48,560 nucleotides of DNA from a virus: the IMG/VR virus record IMGVR_UViG_3300020418_000011, positions 1 through 48,560 of that record, one strand, 5' to 3'. The position numbers and the translations under genes are program-made. Numbering within the stretch: position 1 is the stretch's first letter; every line of letters begins with the position of its first letter. Below are positions 28,008 to 36,625 of this stretch, one piece after another. The notes beneath the pieces were generated by a model. That model worked only from the letters and a program-made list of their open reading frames with translations. It did not search any database and was not told the DNA's origin.

Positions 28008-29875
28008 CTCGCTTCACCAAAATCTTTGCCTAAAGCAACGTCTACCACACTTGGAACCCTAAGTTTCACGCCATCCTCCATCACTGTCTTTATTTTCTGA
28101 GCATGCTCTTCAGAAGAAACATTAAAACATAACTCATCATGAATTTGTAAAAGAGCCAAATCACCTTGTTCATAACAATCAACGATAGCTTTTTTTGTTT
28201 GGTCAGCTCCTGATCCTTGAATCAATCTATTTAAAGCTTTATAAGTAAAAGCTCTTTTAATATTATTAGCACCATATTTTGCAGAAGCATTTTCAAATTT
28301 CTCAGGAGTATGAATACCAAAATCTTTTGTCTCCCACATATCAAAACGACATTTTCTTCCAAGTTTAGTTCGTATAACTCCCTCGCTGTTGGCTTTTTTC
28401 ATACATCGATCAGATAATAATTTTACAAAAGGTGCTCTGCGATTAAACTTAGCTATGAGTGCACTAGCTTCATCAAAACCTAAACCCAACATGTTTGCTA
28501 ATTTATTTTTGCCCATGCCGTACATCAAACCAAGACCAATTGTTTTTGCCTGCTTTCTATCTATACCAACTAAGTCAGCCACAGTCTGATGAAAATCAGC
28601 ATTAGCTTTTGTGTAAGCTTCGACAAGTTCCTGTGAACCCTCGTAGCCTTCACCAATACTTGAAGCATAATGCACCACCAGACGAGGTTCTTGTTGAGAG
28701 TAATCAAAAGAACCCCATTGGTAGTTCTCTTCAGGAAGGAAAAGTCCTCTAATTATCGGTCCAAATTCTTTATTGCGTGCAGGTAATTGTTGTAGGTTGG
28801 GACTTGACATACTTAGTCTTCCACTGACAGTGCCTCCTGTATCAGAACGTAATTGATTTATTTCAGCATGGATTCTGCCTTTATATTCAAACTTCATTAT
28901 CGAGTTTAAAAACGTGTTGTGAAATTTATTAATCTCTCTAGCCTGTACAATCAATTTAGAAATTTCATGATCAGAGTTTATTAACCAATTTTGCGTAAAG
29001 CTTGGTTCACCGCTTTTTTCAGTTTTAGGGTATGTGATACCTAATTTATCAAAACCAAAAGCAATTTGTCTTGCTGCCCAAATATCAATATCTTTTCCCA
29101 CAAGTTTTTTTATTTTCAATAAAATATCTTTTTCTTTTTCAATAAACTTTTTTTGTAAAGAGGATGCTTTTTCAACATCAACTCGAATACCTTTTTTTCT
29201 CATCTTTATTAGTATTGGCAACAAACGTCTTTCAAGATCCCATACAGTCTCTAAACTTTGTGAATGTATTTCATGTTTGAATCTTTGCCATAAAAGAAAC
29301 GTGAGCCGTGCATCTTGTTCAGCGTAATATCCAACATGTTCTGCGGGTAACATCCACATCTCTGCTTTAGGATCAACGCCATGAGCCTGAGCTGCTTCAT
29401 TCAAATCTGTTTCCGCTTTTAACTCTCCTAAATAATCTTTAGCTAAAGCGTTTAATTTATAAGTGTATCTATTCTCATCGATTAAAGCTCCTGCAATCAT
29501 GGTATCAACAATTTCTCCTTTAACTTCGATACCATAAGCGTTGAGCCATCCAACATCATATTGAGCATTATGAAAAATTTTTCGACAGGGCAATGAACAA
29601 ATATCATTCATGTATCTTAATACTTGTTCTTTAATTAAATTACCACCGCCAAAATGACCAAATGGATAATAGCCTTGCCACCCTTCAGTAGCAACCGCAA
29701 AGCCAATTATCTCTCCTTGGTTTGTTGCCCAACCAGCTCCCAGTCCATTATTTATGCCCTCATCCTTAGTTTCTAAATCTATTGCAATTTCTTGTGCATC
29801 ACCAAGATCTTTATATTCACTTGGAGCTGACCAAATGTGTTTTTTAAAATTAAATGTAAGTTGTAAACTAGTCAT
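28004..29875 (-). CDS. DNA polymerase, family A with 3'-5' exonuclease
   Basis: 623 residues. Exonuclease: DLETKDEG with Asp33 and Glu35, HNAQYDVGWLN with Asp107, and YYAEQDARLT with Tyr184 and Asp188. Polymerase: motif A FDYSQQEPRLV (Asp391, Glu396, Arg398), motif B RKQAKTIGLGLMYG (Arg440, Lys444, Leu448, Tyr452), motif C LQIHDELCF (His579, Asp580, Glu581). The residue matching E. coli Pol I Phe762 is Leu448. There is no 5'-nuclease domain. It would copy phage DNA with the AEP-type primase, SSB-like protein and UvrD-like helicase encoded nearby. Confidence 0.94.
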   Translation of the reverse strand: MTSLQLTFNFKKHIWSAPSEYKDLGDAQEIAIDLETKDEGINNGLGAGWATNQGEIIGFAVATEGWQGYYPFGHFGGGNLIKEQVLRYMNDICSLPCRKIFHNAQYDVGWLNAYGIEVKGEIVDTMIAGALIDENRYTYKLNALAKDYLGELKAETDLNEAAQAHGVDPKAEMWMLPAEHVGYYAEQDARLTFLLWQRFKHEIHSQSLETVWDLERRLLPILIKMRKKGIRVDVEKASSLQKKFIEKEKDILLKIKKLVGKDIDIWAARQIAFGFDKLGITYPKTEKSGEPSFTQNWLINSDHEISKLIVQAREINKFHNTFLNSIMKFEYKGRIHAEINQLRSDTGGTVSGRLSMSSPNLQQLPARNKEFGPIIRGLFLPEENYQWGSFDYSQQEPRLVVHYASSIGEGYEGSQELVEAYTKANADFHQTVADLVGIDRKQAKTIGLGLMYGMGKNKLANMLGLGFDEASALIAKFNRRAPFVKLLSDRCMKKANSEGVIRTKLGRKCRFDMWETKDFGIHTPEKFENASAKYGANNIKRAFTYKALNRLIQGSGADQTKKAIVDCYEQGDLALLQIHDELCFNVSSEEHAQKIKTVMEDGVKLRVPSVVDVALGKDFGEAS

Positions 29876-30056
29876 TTGCAGCCACTAGTTTTTCCTGCCA
29901 AGTTGGTTCAGGGTCATCCTTTGGTAAATATACTTCAACATAAGAACCACACTCTGGACATGATAAATTTGTAACCATACAAAATTCACCGCTCTCTTCT
30001 TCAATATCATGATCACCACCCCATATTAATTCTGTATTACAGTGCCAACATTTCAT
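29868..30056 (-). CDS. Small zinc-ribbon protein
   Basis: 62 residues. CWHCNTELIWGGDHDIEEES and CPECGSYVEVYLPKDD place two CXXC pairs (Cys3, Cys6, Cys33, Cys36) for a zinc ribbon. Proteins of this type beside DNA polymerase are common in phages and may bind nucleic acid. The gene overlaps the DNA polymerase start by 8 bases and the next gene upstream by 4 bases, so it is part of the coupled replication operon. No specific function known. Confidence 0.68.
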   Translation of the reverse strand: MKCWHCNTELIWGGDHDIEEESGEFCMVTNLSCPECGSYVEVYLPKDDPEPTWQEKLVAAND

Positions 30057-30259
30057 TTGTAATCTCTTTCTATTATCATGTCTATATAGTGCTTTGCTTT
30101 TAATAAATCCTCTTTACCACCTTTACCTTTGTGTCGGCATATATATTTTATAACATTACCCTCGGCAAAAAGTATTTTGTTTTCGTTAATAAATTGTGAT
30201 GGTTGTATTTTAAATACTGTGTAATATTGACCACCTCTATCCCAAAGATCATTTTTCAT
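30053..30259 (-). CDS. DUF3310-type protein
   Basis: 68 residues. YYTVFKIQPSQFINENKILF AEGNVIKYICRHKGKGGKED LLKAKHYIDMIIERDYK is a clear example of DUF3310, marked by IQP-x-FI-x-x-N-x-L-x-F-x-EGNVIKYICRHKxKGGxEDLxKAKHYI. These small phage proteins are often labelled nucleotide kinase-like, but the function is unproved. It lies in the replication operon between the 2OG-Fe(II) oxygenase-like gene and the zinc ribbon. Confidence 0.85.
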   Translation of the reverse strand: MKNDLWDRGGQYYTVFKIQPSQFINENKILFAEGNVIKYICRHKGKGGKEDLLKAKHYIDMIIERDYK

Positions 30260-30758
30260 TTAAAAAATCCTTTTTTATTTCATCTAATAAATCCATGTAT
30301 CTCAGTTTGTTTTTGTCTTCTTCAAATTCTATTGTAAGCATCATCCTTGTGCCATTGTAATTTATGACCATGTGATCCTTTTGATTATTAAATATAAACC
30401 TGCTACCAGGATAATATTGTAATTCAATAATAGAATGGCTTACATCATTATATTCTCTAAAAAATGTATATGAAGTATTAGGTGTCATAATTAATGAGTT
30501 AATACACACACCTCTAGTGGAGTCTCTGTGCCAGTTATAAATTGTTTGATTTTCCATCTTTAAAACACCCGCTTTATATTTATGTTTGCCATACAACCAT
30601 ATGTAAAAATCATCCATAAAAAGTATTTTTAAAGGTATTGGTGTAGCTGTAAAATTAAAATATTTTACCCATTGTGTCTTAGGGTTAAAAATTATATTGT
30701 GAAGTTCAGGACTATAGAATTGTCCAACAGGTAATTCTTCAAAATAAGGACTGGTCAT
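30249..30758 (-). CDS. 2OG-Fe(II) oxygenase-like protein
   Basis: 169 residues. The iron site looks complete: His77 and Asp79 in IYNWHRDSTRGVCINSLI and His129 in NQKDHMVINYNGTRMMLTIE, with Arg138 nine residues later in the usual 2-oxoglutarate-binding spot. The strand order between these (LIMTPNTSYTFF, IIELQYYPGSRFIFNN) fits a short jelly roll. Substrate is unknown; such phage enzymes may hydroxylate protein, nucleotide or DNA. The call rests on the HxD...H...R pattern only. It overlaps the helicase end and DUF3310 start by a few bases. Confidence 0.6.
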   Translation of the reverse strand: MTSPYFEELPVGQFYSPELHNIIFNPKTQWVKYFNFTATPIPLKILFMDDFYIWLYGKHKYKAGVLKMENQTIYNWHRDSTRGVCINSLIMTPNTSYTFFREYNDVSHSIIELQYYPGSRFIFNNQKDHMVINYNGTRMMLTIEFEEDKNKLRYMDLLDEIKKDFLNEK

Positions 30759-32377
30759 TTTCTCTCCTGTAAATAAATTAAATAATCTTTTCCGATTGGG
30801 TAGTGAAATCGAAAGTCAGTAGATAGAATATGTAAAGTATCTTTGGCTCTTGTAACGGCTGTGTAATAAACTCTTTTCTCATCTGACTTTTCTTCTTTAC
30901 TTTTTTTATCATAAGTTGATGCGTAATTAGTTTTTGAATAAATTAAAACATTATTAGCTTCACCACCTTTGACTGAATGTATTGTATCAATAATTATATT
31001 AGGGTCATTTGATAATATTTTCTGACCATAATTTTTTAACAACTGAACAAAATAGGTCACTTGATTATCTTTAAAATTTCTTTTCAAAACTTCCCACCAA
31101 TTTTTTTTTAAAAAAGAATCATCCATGTCTAAGCCACACCATTCTCTTAAATCTTTTAAATCAAACATCTGAGTCTCAGGTATATTTTGCCAAAACTTTG
31201 ATGTTCTAAAATTAAAATCTTTTAGTTCTCTTAGGTATTTATACATGTTTTCTGCACTATTCCTACTGATTTTTTTATTATTGCTTATCTTTGTCCAAGA
31301 TTTTATAGCCTCCCATTGCTTCACATCAAAACTTTTATTTCCCTTGTTATCAGAAAAATATAAGCCTACATCTTTTGCACACATTCTTAATTCATTAACA
31401 GTTGAATGAATTCTACCTAAAATATACCAGGTGCCCTCCAACGTGTGAAAAGGTATTTCACTAAAATTTAAATATCTTTTTACGCTGCCTTTTTTTGGTA
31501 AGCAGTCATAGTCTTTTTCAACACTGTCAAAAATTCCTCGTCTAATGATTTGAGAAAAACGATAAATCTCTTCACCAAATCTTCTTGTTTTTCTCAGGAT
31601 AACTTTGCGACCAGGGAAATAAGTGGTGAAATATTTTGGATCTGCTCCGTTCCATTTATAAATACCTTGATCATCATCACCTGCTAAATAAATTTTTTTT
31701 ACATTATCTGCCATTTTATAAATGACCGACCATTGTAAAGGTGTAAAGTCCTGAGCTTCGTCTAAAATTAAAATTTCAAGTGGAGGAAAGTCTACTTCAT
31801 CAATTGACCTTGCAATCATATCTGTAAAATCAATAAACGAATCTTTTTTATAGTGCTCGTATGTGTCAATCTTTCTAAGAAAAATTTCAAGACTATCTTT
31901 TCTATAACTTTCTTTTTTATAAACTAGTTGAGGTTCTTGAAGCGTGTTTCGTGCTTTATCATACACGCCTAGTGACCAATCTTTATAATGAAAATTATCA
32001 TCAGACAAACGATTATCAGATGTTTTAATTATCTTAGCTTGTAATGCATAATCAAGCATACAGTTTTTAGGATCGAAAACCTCTTCTTCAAAATAACGCC
32101 TGCAATATTTATGAAGCGTTTTAAATCTTTCAAAGTCATCCATTGTGTATTGTGTAAAAGTTGCCAAGGCTCTGTCTCTTGCTGTGTCGACAGCTTTGTT
32201 GGTAAATGAAATAAAGGCAATGTCTTTTGGGTGTATGCCTCTAGCTAAATGTTTTTTTAAAACTCTTTCGATCAAGGTGTGTGTTTTACCAGTGCCTGGA
32301 GGACCAAAAATCTTAACTGTTTTTCTATACAGGTTTTTGTGCTTTTGTATTCCTGAACTTGTCATGATGTTCTTCAT
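30755..32377 (-). CDS. SF1 DNA helicase, UvrD/Rep-like
   Basis: 540 residues. Walker A GPPGTGKT at 25-32 in VKIFGPPGTGKTHTLIERVL, motif Ia-like FISFTNKAVDTARDRA, Walker B ILDEAQDFTP, motif III LAGDDDQGIYKWNGA, motif IV VILRKTRRFGEEIY, motif V IDTIHSVKGGEANNVLIYS and motif VI YTAVTRAKDTLHIL. These order the family as a UvrD/Rep-type 3'-5' helicase. It probably unwinds DNA ahead of the polymerase. The start overlaps the primase gene end by 53 bases. Which of the ATG codons at 32377 or 32365 is used is uncertain. Confidence 0.9.
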   Translation of the reverse strand: MKNIMTSSGIQKHKNLYRKTVKIFGPPGTGKTHTLIERVLKKHLARGIHPKDIAFISFTNKAVDTARDRALATFTQYTMDDFERFKTLHKYCRRYFEEEVFDPKNCMLDYALQAKIIKTSDNRLSDDNFHYKDWSLGVYDKARNTLQEPQLVYKKESYRKDSLEIFLRKIDTYEHYKKDSFIDFTDMIARSIDEVDFPPLEILILDEAQDFTPLQWSVIYKMADNVKKIYLAGDDDQGIYKWNGADPKYFTTYFPGRKVILRKTRRFGEEIYRFSQIIRRGIFDSVEKDYDCLPKKGSVKRYLNFSEIPFHTLEGTWYILGRIHSTVNELRMCAKDVGLYFSDNKGNKSFDVKQWEAIKSWTKISNNKKISRNSAENMYKYLRELKDFNFRTSKFWQNIPETQMFDLKDLREWCGLDMDDSFLKKNWWEVLKRNFKDNQVTYFVQLLKNYGQKILSNDPNIIIDTIHSVKGGEANNVLIYSKTNYASTYDKKSKEEKSDEKRVYYTAVTRAKDTLHILSTDFRFHYPIGKDYLIYLQERK

Positions 32378-33890
32378 CCATTTCTGTAGAATTTTTATCT
32401 TTAGGTTTAATACTCTGATGACTTACAAAATCTGGCATATCAACAAACCATACATTTTTTTCACCCTCTTTATAATCGGCTCTTTTACATCCTAACATTC
32501 GTAAAGCGTCAGCCGTGGTGTTGAATGTTCGAGCTGCATTCTTTTTTAGAAATCTATCAAGAGTTAGTTTTTTAAAATAACAAGTGTTTGTTTTTGAGTC
32601 TAAGACCACATAGCCATCTTTTAATTTTTCAAACTTATCTTGTTCAATATGTGACTCAAAAAAATCTTTCAGGACGGAATAGCGTTCCTCTTCTACAGTG
32701 TCAGTATATTGATGGTCTGTAGATTCTTCTGATTTATCAACAATAGTTTTCATAAGTAATTCAAAAGGACTAGGACCTTTTCTTGGTTTCGGTAGAGTCA
32801 ACCAATACACTCTGTGTCGAAGTAGCTTTACTCTAAATGCTTTTTCATCTTTCATATCTTCAGGAGTAACACTAATTCTCTGACCTTTGTAATCAAACTC
32901 ATACCAAATATTTTTTGTATCTTGTATGTAATTAATATTTTCAAAAAATTCTATGATCTCAGGAACAGCCTCACCAATTCCTAAGCGTCTTGTTTTACAT
33001 AATTCTTTATTACAAATTGGATTATACTCTGGATGTTTTGGTGGGCACTGAAATTCATAACCACCTTTGTGCACTGACTTTGTAAGTTGAGATACTTCGT
33101 TTTTGCTCAAAGGTTTTGTAAAAATATTTGTGTTTCTGTGTTGTGCAATTTCTTCAAGTTGCTGTAATGTTAAAGTAGAATTCTTTTTCATTTCAAGCAC
33201 AAGCACATTAAATAAAAAATTGTTTCTGTTATTACCGCTCCATCCCTCTTGAATTAATTTTTGTACACAGGGAGGATAATGTTTCCATTCACTTTCAGCT
33301 TCGTACTCTTCAACTTTTAATTCAAAAAATTTTTTAGGTTCTATCATTTGTTTTTTAGCAAGTTGAATAAATCTGCCAATCATTACAGGAGTATTGTTTT
33401 CATCAAAAGCAAATTCCATAGAAGCATTCATATTATGATAAGGCATATTTACTGCTTTATTGCATGGGAAAATTTCTTGAGCTAAAAAATATTGTTCGTT
33501 TATTTCAGATAATTTATCAGTGACTTTTTTTACATCAGCCATTTCTGTAAAAAAAATAAAAATGTGCAAGCCTCCTGATTTTGATTTTACTGGCACAAAA
33601 GGTAATTTATATTTTTTAATTATTTGTACATATTTTTTTTCTGAATAGTCTTTGTAATTGTTAGGATCTACATCAATGCAACCCCATTTACACTGACCAT
33701 CAATTTCAGGTTTAAGACCTAATCTTATTTTGCCATTTAGATGTTGACCCCAAACGTCAGCCGTGACTGATTCGTGGATCGTAGAGTAGTGAGCTTGCTT
33801 CTTACCTCTCTCATCGTCCTCCCCAGTAAGGGAGGACTTGAGGTAGCGAGAATTGTCACTAGTAAACAATTCAAGAATTTGTTCCTTCAT
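32325..33890 (-). CDS. Archaeo-eukaryotic-type primase (TOTE-like AEP)
   Basis: 521 residues. The AEP core is visible: motif I CIDVDPNNY with Asp73 and Asp75, motif II KSKSGGLHIF with His109 and a third element AQEIFPCN (Glu139). KIRLGLKPEIDGQCKWGCID in front is the strand before the DxD. A helical middle domain (GWSGNNRNNFLFNVLVLEMK) resembles PriCT, and CPPKHPEYNPICNKELCKTR RLGIGE is a Cys-rich zinc-like segment. This would be the primase of the phage, pairing with PolA instead of a DnaG-type primase. The last 120 residues are unassigned. Confidence 0.75.
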   Translation of the reverse strand: MKEQILELFTSDNSRYLKSSLTGEDDERGKKQAHYSTIHESVTADVWGQHLNGKIRLGLKPEIDGQCKWGCIDVDPNNYKDYSEKKYVQIIKKYKLPFVPVKSKSGGLHIFIFFTEMADVKKVTDKLSEINEQYFLAQEIFPCNKAVNMPYHNMNASMEFAFDENNTPVMIGRFIQLAKKQMIEPKKFFELKVEEYEAESEWKHYPPCVQKLIQEGWSGNNRNNFLFNVLVLEMKKNSTLTLQQLEEIAQHRNTNIFTKPLSKNEVSQLTKSVHKGGYEFQCPPKHPEYNPICNKELCKTRRLGIGEAVPEIIEFFENINYIQDTKNIWYEFDYKGQRISVTPEDMKDEKAFRVKLLRHRVYWLTLPKPRKGPSPFELLMKTIVDKSEESTDHQYTDTVEEERYSVLKDFFESHIEQDKFEKLKDGYVVLDSKTNTCYFKKLTLDRFLKKNAARTFNTTADALRMLGCKRADYKEGEKNVWFVDMPDFVSHQSIKPKDKNSTEMDEEHHDKFRNTKAQKPV

Positions 33891-34720
33891 TAGAAAGGAA
33901 CATCTGAATTGGCATCAGCTTGTTGAGCTGGTTGCTGAACAGATTCTGTGCTTGTTTTTTTATTTTCTTCATCAAATGCAACAGTTCCAAAAATATCAGA
34001 AGTCTTTGCACTTTCATAAAAACCTTTTACGACTTCTAAAGTAGCAAGGTTGCTTTCAGGACTTAAAATTTTATCAAACTCAATAACCCATCCATACCAT
34101 GAGTTTTGTGAATTTGATTCTTTTGTTGTCGTTAATTTATACACTTGACTCCAATGAGGTGGACAAAAAAATCCTTTTGATCCTTTAGCTCTTCTCGACT
34201 GCAGCATTGAAGTCCAAAGTTTGGATTTCTTTTTTTGTGTAGACTTCATAGTAATTAACGCTGTTTCAACAGGTGCATAATTTTTATCAAGTATATAAAC
34301 AAAATGATTTCCTGTATCTTCAACATAGTTTCCATTTTCTAGTCTATCTTTTCCGTCATCAGAACGTGTTGTTAATTTGTTGATATCAAAGTCTCTGTTA
34401 TGTATAGCAATTGGTCTACCAGGTGAGTCACCTCTATCTTTCCATTCATTAAAAGTATTTATAAATAAACAAGGTGCAACTAACACACCTTCTTTACCTT
34501 TATATAAACTACCAGTAATTTCATTATAGATATCACCTTGTCTTGCTTTCTCATTAAATTTACCATCACTCTCATCGAGAACTGGTGAATTAGAATAAAG
34601 TATTTTTAGAATCGGTAACTTGGTGTCACGAGCTGTAATAAACTCTCCACCCTCATTGGCATGTTCTTCAAGATTAAACTTTTGAGGAACGTTATTTTTT
34701 TTTTCTGTAACTTGGTTCAT
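33890..34720 (-). CDS. Single-stranded DNA-binding-type protein
   Basis: 276 residues. Its last residues DANSDVPF mirror the acidic DDDIPF tip of bacterial SSB and follow a long Gln/Thr/Ser-rich linker, as in classical SSB C-termini. The body has KLPILKILYSNSPVLDESDG, KGKEGVLVAPCLFINTFNEW, TALITMKSTQKKKSKLWTSM LQSRRAKGSK and WYGWVIEFDKIL, consistent with a beta-barrel DNA-binding fold as seen in phage ssDNA-binding proteins. It sits between the coiled upstream protein and the primase, with GAAGGAGTAATC before the ATG. The function is inferred from tail and context. Confidence 0.72.
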   Translation of the reverse strand: MNQVTEKKNNVPQKFNLEEHANEGGEFITARDTKLPILKILYSNSPVLDESDGKFNEKARQGDIYNEITGSLYKGKEGVLVAPCLFINTFNEWKDRGDSPGRPIAIHNRDFDINKLTTRSDDGKDRLENGNYVEDTGNHFVYILDKNYAPVETALITMKSTQKKKSKLWTSMLQSRRAKGSKGFFCPPHWSQVYKLTTTKESNSQNSWYGWVIEFDKILSPESNLATLEVVKGFYESAKTSDIFGTVAFDEENKKTSTESVQQPAQQADANSDVPF

Positions 34721-34722
34721 GA

Positions 34723-35268
34723 TTACTCCTTCGTTTTAATTGATGTTTGGTTTGTTACAAATACTGAAAACAAATCAGTTGGAACCTTTTGACCATTTTG
34801 TAATTTTTCTCTTACAAAAGCTTTCAACGTGTTTGGTTCAACTTTTTCATTTTGACTGACATTGTATCCTTGTTCTTGTAAATTTTCAAAAAGTTTTTTA
34901 GCATCGCTATCTTCTGCTCTACCAAAATTCAAAGACACAATATTTTTAATCAGGTCACCTGCACCATTTTCTCGAAGCCATTCAAACGCTTCTTGCTTTC
35001 GAGAATCACTTGGCATGCGAGCTGAATAAATTGGTTTTACTTCAACAGTTGAACCATCGTATAATTTTAACATGGTCACACCTGCCTCTGCCATAGCCTT
35101 CGGAATTTCATTTGTTGCTAAGATTTTCTCGTCCTTTTTTAGATTAGCAAGATTCGCTTCGCATTTTTCAATTTGTTTCCGAGTGGCTAATAACTCATTG
35201 CACTTATCAGCTATGTCAACTGTAAGGCTTGTATCTACATTTACTGCAGCTTCTTTTTCTAAGTCCAT
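34723..35268 (-). CDS. Conserved coiled-coil protein of the replication operon
   Basis: 181 residues from ATG at 35268, which has AAGGAG five bases upstream; a GTG at 35274 lies inside that ribosome site. The first 70 residues are a coiled coil (ELLATRKQIEKCEANLANLK KDEK), followed by GVTMLKLYDGSTVEVKPIYS ARMPSDSRKQEAFEWLRENG AGDLIKNIVSLNFG and EKVEPNTLKAFVREKLQNGQ KVPTDLFSVFV. This block recurs next to SSB genes in marine phages, with no established activity. It may be a recombination mediator or SSB partner. It is first in the replication operon behind the 35300-35347 region. Confidence 0.68.
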   Translation of the reverse strand: MDLEKEAAVNVDTSLTVDIADKCNELLATRKQIEKCEANLANLKKDEKILATNEIPKAMAEAGVTMLKLYDGSTVEVKPIYSARMPSDSRKQEAFEWLRENGAGDLIKNIVSLNFGRAEDSDAKKLFENLQEQGYNVSQNEKVEPNTLKAFVREKLQNGQKVPTDLFSVFVTNQTSIKTKE

Positions 35269-35299
35269 AAGCACTCCTTGTTTTTAAAAGTTATACCTA

Positions 35300-35347
35300 C
35301 ACTTACATCAGATAATTATTTCCGTCAAGAAAAAATGTGATAAGCAA
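35300..35347 (-). promoter_or_regulatory. Probable minus-strand promoter of the replication operon, with ATCACAT
   Basis: On the minus strand TTGACG (35328-35323), 17-bp spacer and TAAGTG (35305-35300). A TTGCTTATCACAT element lies just upstream (35347-35335), reproducing the -35 plus ATCACAT layout of the other regulon promoters. The -10 is weak, so the exact start is uncertain. Confidence 0.45.
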
Positions 35348-35415
35348 TTAATTAAAAAAATATGTTAAGGAATAAAACAATAAAATCAATGACTTATAAA
35401 AAAAATAAAAAAAGA

Positions 35416-35443
35416 CTTGTATCACATCTTTAAGCTGTTAAGA
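35416..35443 (+). promoter_or_regulatory. Plus-strand early promoter of the ardC operon with ATCACAT
   Basis: TTGTAT (35416-35421), 16-bp spacer and TAAGAT (35438-35443), 45 bases before the ardC start. ATCACATCT begins at 35420, overlapping the -35 box as in the promoter at 9824. Confidence 0.55.
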
Positions 35444-35488
35444 TATTAATGTGGGATAATGAAATTTCACACTTACACGGAGAAAAAA

Positions 35489-36373
35489 ATGAAACTTACT
35501 TATACACAAAAAGAACTTAATTCAGTGCTTGATGAAATTCTTAATCTAATGAAAACTGAAGGCACTAATTGGGTTAAAGGTTGGTCATCAAAAATTGCAA
35601 GTGGCTTTCCTGTAAATGCAAAAACTAAAAAAACTTATCAAGGTATAAATTTACTTAGTTTGTCTTTGACTGCTTACAAAGAAGGTTACACTTCTAACGA
35701 GTGGGCAACTTACAATCAATGGAAATCTATCAATGAAGATTTTAAAATTAAAAAGGGTGCTGTCACTATTTTCTTTTGGGGTCAGAAAGATGTCGAGTCA
35801 GAAATTCTTGATGACAATGGTAAGCCAAAAAGAAAAACAATTTGGTTTTTAAAAGCTAGTAAAGTTTTTAATGCCGATTTAGTTGAAGGCTATCAACCAA
35901 AAAAAGTTGATACTGTTAAGAAAACACCTTTACAAATTTCTGAGTCTTTTAACTCTTTTGTCAAAAATACAAACGCTGATATTAGACATCTTGGTGGTCG
36001 TGCTTTTTACGATCAAACTTGCGACTATATTCAAGTGCCAAATGTAAGTGACTTCAATACAGCCGAAGATTATTATGGAACTGTTTTACATGAATTGGTT
36101 CATTGGACAGGACATAAAAATCGTTTGGAAAGAAATTTTAAATCTGACAAAGAGAGTTATGCTTTCGAAGAATTAGTAGCTGAGACAGGTTCTGCATTAT
36201 TAATGAGTGTTTTAGGTCTATCACCAAGACCAAGAAAAGACCATGCTCAATATCTTAATGGTTGGATGAAAGCAATCAAGAATGAACCTAAAGCAATATT
36301 TAAAGCTTTCTCAAAAGCAACTCAAGCTCTAGACTTTATATTAAACCTACAAGAAAAAAAGGAGGTGGCTTAA
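35489..36373 (+). CDS. ardC: ArdC-type antirestriction protein
   Basis: 294 residues from ATG at 35489 (CGGAGAAAAAAATG); an earlier ATG at 35459 would precede the ribosome site. The N-terminal ~130 residues match the ArdC ssDNA-binding domain (formerly DUF1738): WVKGWSSKIASGFPVNAKTK KTYQGINLLSL and FKIKKGAVTIFFWGQKD. The C-terminal part is a zincin metallopeptidase with HELVHWTGHKNRL (His191, Glu192, His195) and a downstream Glu in FEELVAETGSALL. ArdC protects incoming DNA from restriction. It would act as DNA enters. It is the first gene of the plus-strand operon with an SNF2-like helicase. Confidence 0.85.
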   Translation: MKLTYTQKELNSVLDEILNLMKTEGTNWVKGWSSKIASGFPVNAKTKKTYQGINLLSLSLTAYKEGYTSNEWATYNQWKSINEDFKIKKGAVTIFFWGQKDVESEILDDNGKPKRKTIWFLKASKVFNADLVEGYQPKKVDTVKKTPLQISESFNSFVKNTNADIRHLGGRAFYDQTCDYIQVPNVSDFNTAEDYYGTVLHELVHWTGHKNRLERNFKSDKESYAFEELVAETGSALLMSVLGLSPRPRKDHAQYLNGWMKAIKNEPKAIFKAFSKATQALDFILNLQEKKEVA

Positions 36374-36624
36374 TGACTAAAATTAGATTAACAGAAACTT
36401 TCAAACAAAGACTTTGTTCAGATATTTTTATTCATATTAAAAATGGTCATAATACTTTTTACAAATTGAAAAAAGTATTGGCTAAGGAAAATCCAAAATT
36501 AGGTGCTAGAGAAATTCGTTCTGCACTTAGATACGGATGTAGCAGATGGACGCTTTTTAATTTTAAAGGTAATCAGTACAAGTTTTTTCTTGAAGGCAAA
36601 ACTTATTCATATAAGATTGTGTAG
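36373..36624 (+). CDS. Small unknown protein in the ardC operon
   Basis: 83 residues. MTKIRLTETFKQRLCSDIFI HIKNG and HNTFYKLKKVLAKENPKLGA REIRSALRYGCSRWTLFNFK G look like a small winged-helix-type unit: three helices followed by a wing (WTLFNFKGNQYKFFLEGKTY). It begins on a TAATG junction with ardC, with AGGAGGTGG upstream, so expression is strong and coupled. It may be a DNA-binding early protein. The fold is inferred only from pattern. Confidence 0.6.
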   Translation: MTKIRLTETFKQRLCSDIFIHIKNGHNTFYKLKKVLAKENPKLGAREIRSALRYGCSRWTLFNFKGNQYKFFLEGKTYSYKIV

Positions 36625-36625
36625 A

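Noticed and set aside
36503-36625. A 41-codon N-terminal extension of the SNF2-like gene
   Set aside because: It overlaps the 83-residue gene in another frame; ATG at 36626 directly follows its stop, and the SNF2 domain starts just after it.
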